A stretch of 64,000 bases of DNA from Anseranas semipalmata (taxonomy: Eukaryota; Chordata; Aves; Anseriformes; Anseranatidae): assembly GCA_013399115.1 (NCBI GenBank), contig VXAA01003990.1, positions 263,218 to 327,217 on the forward strand, in the 5' to 3' direction. Position 1 is the stretch's first letter, and every line of letters begins with the position of its first letter. The translations under genes and the position numbers were made by a program. The notes under the pieces are model-generated. The model was not told the origin of the DNA. It did no database searches and was given only the letters and a program-made list of their open reading frames with translations. Of this stretch, positions 14,085 through 22,134 are shown piece by piece.

Positions 14085-14457
14085 TTAAGCACTTGCACAA
14101 GTCCTTAATGAGTGAGTTTTGTCGTGTGGCGCATCTACGTAGCCCCGGAGTGCTTCAGAAAGGGCTTTGTTGTAGGGCAGGGGGCCATGGGACACCAGCT
14201 GGGACTCCTGCTCCCTCCAGGGGGGCCGCACTGTCCCCCCGACACTGGGGCAGGACCTGTCGAGCAGAAACCCCCAGCCAAAGGTCTCTGTCTTGGCAGG
14301 GGTGAAGAAAGGGGCACCACAGCTCCAGCGCTCAAACCCCACGCTGGCTCTTCTCCCCGTCTACAACCAGCCAGGCTCGGGGAGGTCTCTGTGCCGGTGC
14401 AGGAGAAGACAGAAAGAGCCGTCAGAAAGAGAGGGACGAGGAGAGGTGAGAAAAGGA
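14085..14457. promoter_or_regulatory. CpG-rich block left of the assembly gap
   Basis: Base composition rises abruptly to GC-rich with many CpGs (for example GTCGTGTGGCGCATCTACG, GGGGCCGC, CCCCGACAC). Open frames run into the N gap but have no recognisable protein similarity. The block is contiguous across the gap with the CpG-rich right flank, and together they look like one CpG island. In human 6q14 ME1 is transcribed away from PRSS35, so this could be the ME1 promoter, the PRSS35 promoter, or both; this is inference. Confidence 0.5.
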
Positions 14458-15428
14458 NNNNNNNNNNNNNNNNNNNNNNNNNNNNNNNNNNNNNNNNNNN
14501 NNNNNNNNNNNNNNNNNNNNNNNNNNNNNNNNNNNNNNNNNNNNNNNNNNNNNNNNNNNNNNNNNNNNNNNNNNNNNNNNNNNNNNNNNNNNNNNNNNNN
14601 NNNNNNNNNNNNNNNNNNNNNNNNNNNNNNNNNNNNNNNNNNNNNNNNNNNNNNNNNNNNNNNNNNNNNNNNNNNNNNNNNNNNNNNNNNNNNNNNNNNN
14701 NNNNNNNNNNNNNNNNNNNNNNNNNNNNNNNNNNNNNNNNNNNNNNNNNNNNNNNNNNNNNNNNNNNNNNNNNNNNNNNNNNNNNNNNNNNNNNNNNNNN
14801 NNNNNNNNNNNNNNNNNNNNNNNNNNNNNNNNNNNNNNNNNNNNNNNNNNNNNNNNNNNNNNNNNNNNNNNNNNNNNNNNNNNNNNNNNNNNNNNNNNNN
14901 NNNNNNNNNNNNNNNNNNNNNNNNNNNNNNNNNNNNNNNNNNNNNNNNNNNNNNNNNNNNNNNNNNNNNNNNNNNNNNNNNNNNNNNNNNNNNNNNNNNN
15001 NNNNNNNNNNNNNNNNNNNNNNNNNNNNNNNNNNNNNNNNNNNNNNNNNNNNNNNNNNNNNNNNNNNNNNNNNNNNNNNNNNNNNNNNNNNNNNNNNNNN
15101 NNNNNNNNNNNNNNNNNNNNNNNNNNNNNNNNNNNNNNNNNNNNNNNNNNNNNNNNNNNNNNNNNNNNNNNNNNNNNNNNNNNNNNNNNNNNNNNNNNNN
15201 NNNNNNNNNNNNNNNNNNNNNNNNNNNNNNNNNNNNNNNNNNNNNNNNNNNNNNNNNNNNNNNNNNNNNNNNNNNNNNNNNNNNNNNNNNNNNNNNNNNN
15301 NNNNNNNNNNNNNNNNNNNNNNNNNNNNNNNNNNNNNNNNNNNNNNNNNNNNNNNNNNNNNNNNNNNNNNNNNNNNNNNNNNNNNNNNNNNNNNNNNNNN
15401 NNNNNNNNNNNNNNNNNNNNNNNNNNNN
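14458..15428. other. Assembly gap (971 N)
   Basis: A run of 971 undetermined bases. Both flanks are CpG/GC-rich, which is a common cause of sequencing drop-out in bird genomes. Any first exon or promoter core in the island may be hidden here. Predicted reading frames running through the gap are meaningless. The real gap length may differ from the number of N. Confidence 0.99.
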
Positions 15429-16445
15429 TTTTAAGCACAGGCGAGAGGGGCACATTTATTGCGCTTTCGGGGTTTTGTCTCCGTACAGCTTCGGCTGTGC
15501 CGTCTGTAGGCAGGAGGCAAGGAGCCTCTAAGCATTTCAAAACAACCTCTCCTTTAATTCTGATTCATCCGCGCAGTATTTGTGCTACCATTCCTGCTCT
15601 CTTTTTGGAATTGACACTAATTTTATCCAGATTCGCCACTGCTGGAAGCAGATTTATCTCGGAATCGCAAGAAGCTGTGCCAAGGTATTTAACTTGCAGA
15701 CTCGGGTGAGAGGGAACTCCTTTGGATCAGACGCAGAAAAGCAGAGCCTCCCGTGGTCACGTCTGAAAGCAGGACCAGAGGATGGCTAAAGAGCTTTAGA
15801 GAGCGGAAGCCTTCCTCTCCAAACCCTCGGCTTCTCCCAGGAAAACACTGGACTTTCATGCGGTTAATGCACAGAAACGGTGAGCAGAAGCGGAGCGGGC
15901 AATGAAAAAGCAAAGACCCGAACGACGCCCCCCTGTCCCCCTCCCAGCGGATGCCCACCCAGCCCCGCACCCCGGGCAGGGCTCGGGCAGAGCAGCCGGG
16001 GCCGGGGAGCCGCCGGGGCTCTGCAGCCAGGGCAGGTCTGTCCCCGGGAGCCGCTCAGCCTGGCCCGGAGCCGCAGGGGGGGAGACCTTCCCTCCCTGTC
16101 CCCTTCCCCAAGCCTGGCAGGGGAGGAGGAGAGCGCTGCCGCGGGGCGGGCCGGGCACAGCGGGGCTGCCTGGTGGCGAGCCCGGCGCTGGGAGAGGTTC
16201 CCGGCGAGGGCTGAGCAGGGTTTGCTAAAGTTGCAAAGCGCTCGTCCTCCCCTGCTTGCACCCGAGCCGAGCCGTGCCGGTCCTAGCCGAGCTGGTCCTA
16301 GCCAAGCCGAGCCGTGCCGGTCCGAGCCGTGCCGGTCCGAGCCGTGCCGGTCCTAGCCGAGCCGAGCCGTGCCGAGCCGAGCCGTGGCGCTGTCCCGGCG
16401 CGCCACCCAGCGGCCGCCGGCACAGGGCGGCAGTGGGGTCTTCCT
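15429..16445. promoter_or_regulatory. CpG island, candidate ME1/PRSS35 promoter region
   Basis: The interval is strongly CpG-rich, most densely from 15880 to 16440, with GC boxes such as GGGGCGGGCCGG at 16142. It lies about 4.5 kb upstream of the PRSS35 coding exon, whose sequence begins with a splice acceptor and so needs an upstream 5' UTR exon. Human PRSS35 also has a separate non-coding first exon several kilobases upstream. I cannot place a transcription start or a donor with confidence. A GTAAGT at 16712 follows the pyrimidine tract but lacks supporting context. Confidence 0.55.
16260..16386. repeat. GC-rich minisatellite (GAGCCGTGCCGGTCC-type units)
   Basis: Imperfect tandem units are built from GAGCC, GTGCCGGTCC and TAGCCGAGC modules. 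The clearest run is three consecutive copies of GAGCCGTGCCGGTCC at about 16308-16354, with degenerate copies on either side. It sits in the CpG island and contributes many of its CpGs. All three + frames stay open through it as a consequence of the repeat, not as evidence of coding. Confidence 0.85.
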
Positions 16446-16473
16446 GCCCCCAGCCGAGAAATAGAAAATTGCG

Positions 16474-16590
16474 CTTTTGTTCTTCTTTATTTTTTTTTCA
16501 TTTTCCCCGTTTTTCTTTTTTTTCTCTCTTTTTCCTTTTTTTCCATTTTTTCCTTTTTTTCCTTTTTTTTCTTTCTCTTTTTTTTTTTCC
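16474..16590. repeat. Long polypyrimidine tract (T/C)
   Basis: Roughly 117 bases almost entirely T and C, dominated by T runs separated by C (for example TTTTTCCTTTTTTTC), with only a few interruptions. It directly follows the CpG island and GC-rich minisatellite. Such homopurine/homopyrimidine tracts can be nucleosome-excluding or triplex-forming; that is inference here. Confidence 0.85.
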
Positions 16591-16592
16591 TG

Positions 16593-18339
16593 TGTGATTT
16601 CAGATACCTGCATGAATTTTTGAAAAGCCTTTTAAAATTCCTTCTTCTTATGCCTACTGAAGCAGGTTAAATTTTGTAAGAGCCAGGAGTCGCTGTGTTG
16701 TTGTTTTTTTCCCCGTAAGTCAGAGTGAAGGGTGAAATCTGTGCGCTGATATATAGAGCGAGTACACCCAGAGGAGTGAAGGGAGCAGTGGCGGATAGGG
16801 TTAGGGTGATGGCTTCTTGCAAAGTCTGAGATTTCCAAAACTGTTCTTTCTTTGGCTCTATCAGAATAGAACTGTCAATTCCAACTTTCAGACCATTTCA
16901 AGAATAAGGCCAAAATCAGTTAAGGAGCTGGGTAGTGTTGCAGCTTCTCATATTTTATGGTCTGAGAACTGCATCTAAACTTATGCAAGTCTAATTTGAA
17001 TTGTGCTGACTTTCCTACAATAAGAAGCAAACCCCAGGCTGCTCTGAACAGACCAAGTTAAAACAGGCAGTTGAGGCAGTTGGACACAGCTTTTTTTCTG
17101 TATGAGTTACAGTGACAAGTAAATTCGGTTTGGGGTAGCCTGAAGAGAAGCATAGTCTAGGACTGCTTGTCTATAAACCTTCCCCTGAGCATTTGAGGTG
17201 CATTCTGCTGGAGTAAGATAGGTCATACTGACAATATATTTGAAGGATATCCTGAAAAGGTAGGACATGGGTATGTTCTGTGAATGCAGAAAGGTTTGAT
17301 GTTGGAAGCAGGATGTGAGAAGAGCTGAAGATGCTTTTATCTGTATGCATGGCAGCTAGAATGCCACCAGAGTCCTTGCAGTTATCCACTGGGCTTGGAA
17401 ATCAGAGGGAGAGTTTCAAAATTTTCGTAGGGCCAGGACACTCTCTTTCACATTCTGGTTTCCATCTTCTTCTGTCTTCTCTGAAGCAATTCATCCTGCC
17501 ATAAAGGCAGAGCTGACTGAAGGCTTCTAATTACTGTAAGCCAACCCAAAATTTGTATGGGAGAGGAGCAAAGAAAAAGAGAGGGCAGAGCTTGGGGTTT
17601 GGAGGAAGAGCAGAGAACAGCGTGGCAGAAAGTGTAAGATTCCGGGGATCTTTTCTTCCTTCCAGCCTGTAGCCTTCTCTGGGCCTTTCCTCCTCCCTCT
17701 GGGGGCTGTATTCCCTCTCCCCTTCTCTTGCCCTACAAGGGTGTCTTTGCAGCCATCTACACACTTGCATCCCTGCTGTCTGGCAAGAGAAATCCCTGTG
17801 TTCCCCCTGTGCCAGCAGCCTGTACTGGGCCATAGCAACTGTTGACTTTTCCTGTGCTTGAAGTTGACCTTGCTTAAGCAGTAGGGTTCGGGTTAGTAAA
17901 CAGACTTTAAGTGCCTGGCTGTAAATGACAATGCTGCCTGGTGGGACCACTCTGGCCTGTAATGAAAATTACCATTTTCATCAAGCTCCTTGACTTGGAC
18001 TTCTTCCAGTTCTACTGAAGCGTAGTTGTCCAGTTAGTTCATTACAAACGACAAGTGGTTCATTATAAATGATGGAAACCACAGTGTCCAAGACTGTCTT
18101 TATAAGTAGGGAGCACTTGAGAATAGCGTTTCAAACAGGAGGCTCTGATGCATCTATTCAGGGTTGTGTGTTTTGTTTTGTTTTCTTCTTTTTAACAAGT
18201 GGCTGAAGGGAGCACAGTACTCCCCCCATTTGCTTGCAGGATGTCTCTATACAAAGCAAAGTTCGTTATGGGTCCAGCTGGGAAGACTTCAGCCATCTCA
18301 GTGGAATGACATCAACCCAGGCACTTCTAAGACTTTCAC
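16593..18339. other. PRSS35 upstream region, no exon seen
   Basis: No conserved exon is visible. A TATATA-like element (GATATATAGAGCG) lies near 16748. An open frame on the - strand (17531-17950, 139 aa) has no recognisable domain and is taken as chance. If transcription starts in the CpG island, this is part of the PRSS35 5' UTR intron. Confidence 0.5.
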
Positions 18340-18485
18340 AGAATCACAGAATCCTTTAGGTTGGAAGAGACCTCTAAGATCACCCAGTCCAACCTATGAC
18401 CTAACACTAACAAGCCCTCCACTAGACCATGTCACTAAGCTCTACATCTAAACATCTTATAAATACCTCCAGGGATGGATGCCCC
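18340..18485 (-). mobile_element. CR1 LINE 3'-end fragment (inverted)
   Basis: The + strand reads AGAATCACAGAATCCTTTAGG, then TTGGAAGAGACCTCTAAGAT and CACCCAGTCCAACC, the reverse complement of a standard avian CR1 3' end. It continues to TACCTCCAGGGATGG. It is 5'-truncated at about 145 bases. Confidence 0.9.
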
Positions 18486-18489
18486 CAGA

Positions 18490-18622
18490 GGAGGGGCATA
18501 CATGGTTGCCCTATTCTTGTGCTCTACCCTAGGTATCTGCATTTGGCCAGTATCAGAAACAGGATTTTAGGTTAGATGGACATTTGATCAGGCCAGGAAA
18601 GCTATTCCTGTGTTCTCATGAT
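18490..18622 (+). mobile_element. Old CR1-L-type LINE 3' end
   Basis: The blocks TTTGGCCAGTATCAGAAACA, GGATTTTAGGTTAGATGGAC and ATTCCTGTGTTCTCATG match the 3' terminus of the older CR1 family also seen at 13.5-13.65 kb. It directly abuts an oppositely oriented younger CR1, giving a head-to-head 3' end arrangement. Confidence 0.6.
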
Positions 18623-19770
18623 AGTATTTCTTTATTTTGACACCTTATTATTTATCCATAAATATGTAAAATTATCATTCCTCTTCAAATTTAGTACTAA
18701 GCAATAACAAAAAATACTTTGAAAGTAATGCTGTATATAAAAGTTAATGTTTAAGTATGTGCATTTCTGTGATACCAGTAACCTAGACTGGTATGGCCAA
18801 GTGGTGTCTCCCTGCAAAATCTTGCTACTGGGATGACAGCTCTGCTTTCAAAAGCTTCAAATATCCTTTAGTATGACTACGTGCACCCCAGAGCTTAGGC
18901 CTGTGAGTCACTGTGATCTCCAGATGTCTTATGAAAGTCCATACATCTTCTCCGAAACCCGAGTTAGCTTCTTTAAAGCCAGGGTAAGCGTACATACAGT
19001 ATTGTAAAATGTGTTTTAAGTATATGCAAGTAAGTAAACTCCAAGTCAAAGTCAGTGTTCCATGCAGGCTAAGGTGAAAAACATCAAAATTATGCTAATA
19101 CAAAACTGCCCTCTGAATTTGGCATTGGAATCAACAAGCTGTGTTTGATCCATAGAGCTTACAGAGAAGTGCTATGTCTATATGGCGAAGATGCCTCAAA
19201 ATTGTAGTTGTTGGTGCATTGTTTGGCTTTTAAAGTGATGTTACCACTTCTTTTTCAATGTTACACACATGCTCCTCTTTTTTTTTTCATGCTATATCTT
19301 TAGTTAGCCTGTAACCAGGGTATTTCACTGTATGGTGGTACTTATTCTAAACAAAGCTCAAGAAAATGAAAGTGGTTGTCTTTGCCCTGATTTACACTGC
19401 CATTACAATGTAAACCAGAAAGCTTAACCACATACATAGCCTTGAATTGCTTGGCTTTTAAAGTTTAATCATAGGCTCTTTCTTTCTGCACAGCTGAGGT
19501 TTCCACATAATTGGAATAAAGGATATGAGAATGGAGCGCAGCTTTCCCAATGGCAGCGGTTAGTAGTCGGTTAATGTCACTGATATCACTGCTGCCAAAG
19601 GAGAAAAATGGTCTTTTCAGTAATGTTTTGAGCTCAGAATCAAGAGTTCTGGGTTCAGTTTCTGGCTCTGCCACAGACTTCTAACAATTTTACATTCTTT
19701 CTGCATGTTTCCCAGCTACAGATGAGAATAATACTGTTTTTTGTCTTTCCGATTTAAAGTATTAGCTCTT
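18623..19770. other. PRSS35 upstream region, nothing recognised
   Basis: AT-rich unique-looking DNA with only short frames and no repeat family I can name. Confidence 0.5.
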
Positions 19771-20060
19771 TGTGTGGTGTGTCACCCTATCTAGGTGGGG
19801 CTTTCCACACGTGGCCATAGGACACAGACAGTACAATTCCTGCAGCCTTTGTGGGATCCTGAAGGGAGAAGACATGTCATGAGTCAGCAGACTTGTCCCT
19901 CCTACTTGGCTGGGCTTTCCTGTGTGTATATAACCAGGAGACTACTCTAGACCGACGACCTTCTACTTTTCTCACTCTTCTGTCCCTTCCAACCAAGGAT
20001 TTTGAAGTTCTCTGACATCCTGAGAGAGACAGAGATGCCTACACAGAGGAAATGAATGAG
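19771..20060 (+). promoter_or_regulatory. TATA-containing promoter-like segment upstream of PRSS35
   Basis: TATATAA occurs at 19927-19933 within a moderately GC-rich block. It is followed about 25-30 bases later by a CTCTAGACC sequence that could be a start site, then a pyrimidine-rich leader. The block lies about 950 bases 5' of the PRSS35 start codon. A good donor (GATAG/GTAAGA, after 20551) lies downstream and could pair with the acceptor at 20876. An alternative is a decayed solo LTR, since TATA plus a leader with GAGAGAGACAGAGA is LTR-like, but I cannot define TG...CA ends or a target duplication. No transcript evidence is available. Confidence 0.25.
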
Positions 20061-20874
20061 GTTTTGGTGGCCACTGCATACAGGAGATGCAACACAGGAT
20101 CTGCAGTAGACCTGTGCTTTTCAGAGCAGCAGCAACTGAAAGCTTCTAAAATGGCACTGGCCACCTTGTGTAGGTGCCGAAATTGCTCCTTTTGTCACTT
20201 CCAGAAAATATAAACTTTGAAAGAGAAAAAAAGATCTTTCTAAGTATGTTTCTTGGTAGAGCAATCAGAAAAATGTCATTTTCCATAGCTGGCAGGTTCA
20301 CAGATCTTAGCCAGATGAGTAGTGCAGAACCATTGGTGACTTTTAGGGCACTTAAAGCTGCTACTTTTTGGCCATTACATGAAAGAATGAATTTGGTCTG
20401 GTTTCCTAAGGGAATGAATCTCTTGGATATAGTCTGTCCATCTATCTCTGTCTGCATGCCAACTTTTGAATGACTTTTGAATATATTGATAATTTTCAAC
20501 CATGTTCTACTAAGCAGAAGCTTAAAAGACAATTGCATTCCTGCAGGATAGGTAAGAACAGGGTGCTGTACCAGAGTGGAATGACTGAGACTACTGCCCC
20601 CACTGAGGGAAAAGCCAGTAAAACTCAGCTCTTTCCACCTTCCAGTAGGTGGCTCAGCATGGATTCTGGCTGACTGGTCTGCACCCATCTTGCTAGAGAC
20701 TGTTGGAAGTGCCAGGGGCAGTACAGGGAATATTTGAGGCATTTCTATTTCAAGCAGAATGTCAAATTCTGTTCGACTGATGTCAGTGCTAGCATTGTGT
20801 GATTATGCCTTTAAGATACTAAGATGATTGTGTGTATTTCAACTGCATATTTTCAAATCTCTCTGTCTTGTTTT

Positions 20875-20876
20875 AG
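20875..20876 (+). other. PRSS35: Splice acceptor of the PRSS35 coding exon
   Basis: The pyrimidine-rich CTCTCTGTCTTGTTTTAG runs to AG at 20875-20876, sixteen bases before the chosen ATG. It implies a spliced non-coding 5' exon upstream, as in mammalian PRSS35. It also argues against the in-frame ATG at 20824, which would lie in the intron. Confidence 0.7.
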
Positions 20877-20892
20877 AAAAAAAATAGACAAA

Positions 20893-22134
20893 ATGGAGCA
20901 CATGTTACTGCTGTTCATATTTTTCATGCCTACATTGGGTCTCGTTAATGGAACGGAGACTGAACAAGATTTTACTTGGCACTTAAAGAAGATTCCTCAG
21001 ATTGTGAGTGAAAGAACTTTCTCCCTTGACAGCCCTAAATTTGAAGCAAAACCCAGCTTAGAGCTGAACAGTGTATGTGGAATTGAATGTCAAAGAAAAA
21101 TGCCGGTGCCCAGCTTGTCTGACTTGAAGGACCTCTTATCCTATGAGACTGTTTTTGAGAATGGCACGCGGACCCTGACTGAAGTGAATGTCCTTGGACT
21201 AACACCTGGTCCAGCTGGAAACACAACTACACATAAGTCTTCGAGAAAGAAGAGGCAGATATATGGGACAGACAGTAGGTTCAGCATCTACGACAAGCGG
21301 TTTATGACCAACTTTCCATTCAACACAGCTGTGAAGATCTCCACTGGCTGTAGTGGTATTCTCGTTTCCCCCAAGCACGTGCTAACAGCTGCCCACTGTC
21401 TGCATAATGGCAAGGATTATGTTAAAGGCAGCAAAAGACTGAGGGTGGGCCTGATGAAAACCAAGTCCAGAGGTGATGGCAGGAAACGCAAAGGTGCTAA
21501 AAGAAGTAGGAGAGAAGCTGCTGAGGCCCAAGAGGATCCTGAAGTTGCCACAGGACTAAGGCGACGATCCAAAGGTGGTGGGAGAAAGCAGAGGAGATCT
21601 GGGAGGAAGCTGGGGACCTCAGATGGCATGCCCTCCTTCCAGTGGACCAGAGTGAAGAGTACCCACATCCCAAAAGGCTGGTTTAAGGGTGTCTCTGGGG
21701 ATATTGCCCTGGATTATGATTACGCTGTTCTTGAGCTCAAGCGTCCCCACAAAAGGAAATACATGGAGCTGGGAATCAGCCCAACCATCAAAATGATGCC
21801 TGGGAGCATGATCCACTTCTCGGGTTTTGACAACGACCGATCTGGGCAGCTGGTCTACAGATTTTGTAGCATTTCTGATGAGTCCAATGATCTCTTTTAT
21901 CAGTATTGTGATGCTGAGCCTGGCTCCACCGGATCTGGCATCTATCTCCGTCTTAAGGAGCCAAACAAGAAGAAGTGGAAACGCAAGATCATTGCTGTTT
22001 ATTCGGGCCATCAGTGGGTGGATGTCAATGGGGAACAACAGGATTACAATGTAGCAGTAAGAATTACTCCTCTCAAATATGCCCAGATTTGCTTCTGGAT
22101 ACATGGGAATGATGAGAATTGCACACAAGGCTGA
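20893..22134 (+). CDS. PRSS35: Inactive serine protease 35 (PRSS35), complete coding exon
   Basis: Encodes 413 aa, the same length as human PRSS35. Residues 1-20 form a signal peptide with hydrophobic core LLLFIFFMPTLGL, so the product should be secreted. N-glycosylation sequons are at N19 (signal boundary), N90 and N110. A furin-type RKKR site at 118-121 precedes QIYG and probably marks the propeptide end. The trypsin-like domain keeps the His motif LTAAHC (H168) and an Asp in DYAVL (D276). The nucleophile motif reads GSTGSG, with Thr346 where the paralogue PRSS23 has Ser, which defines PRSS35 as a presumed pseudoprotease. Residues 180-240 are a very Lys/Arg-rich insert. The C-terminal FSGF...HQWVDVNG...RITPLKYAQICFW block is the PRSS23/35 signature. 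The family is known for expression in ovary, but its substrate or partner is not established. I chose the start at 20893 because upstream ATG 20824 lies before the splice acceptor and would bury the signal peptide. Confidence 0.97.
   Translation: MEHMLLLFIFFMPTLGLVNGTETEQDFTWHLKKIPQIVSERTFSLDSPKFEAKPSLELNSVCGIECQRKMPVPSLSDLKDLLSYETVFENGTRTLTEVNVLGLTPGPAGNTTTHKSSRKKRQIYGTDSRFSIYDKRFMTNFPFNTAVKISTGCSGILVSPKHVLTAAHCLHNGKDYVKGSKRLRVGLMKTKSRGDGRKRKGAKRSRREAAEAQEDPEVATGLRRRSKGGGRKQRRSGRKLGTSDGMPSFQWTRVKSTHIPKGWFKGVSGDIALDYDYAVLELKRPHKRKYMELGISPTIKMMPGSMIHFSGFDNDRSGQLVYRFCSISDESNDLFYQYCDAEPGSTGSGIYLRLKEPNKKKWKRKIIAVYSGHQWVDVNGEQQDYNVAVRITPLKYAQICFWIHGNDENCTQG

Noticed and set aside
14112..15540. Long open frames of 360-440 codons on both strands
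   Set aside because: Most of each frame is the run of N; the real flanking codons show no protein similarity.
16355..16670. Open frames through the GC-rich repeat and pyrimidine tract
   Set aside because: They are products of repetitive Arg/Ala/Pro codons and Phe/Ser/Leu codons from T/C runs, not a gene.
16794..16808. TAGGGTTAGGG telomere-like motif
   Set aside because: Only about two units, too short to be an interstitial telomeric array.
17531..17950. 139-aa - strand open frame upstream of PRSS35
   Set aside because: No recognisable domain and overlapping frames of similar length on the same strand.
20824..20892. In-frame upstream ATG giving a 436-aa PRSS35
   Set aside because: It lies before the splice acceptor at 20876, would place the signal peptide internally, and the 413-aa form equals the known family length.
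20893..22134. Assignment as PRSS23
   Set aside because: PRSS23 is shorter and keeps the catalytic Ser; here the motif is GSTGSG, there is a long basic insert, and the SNAP91 neighbour fits PRSS35.
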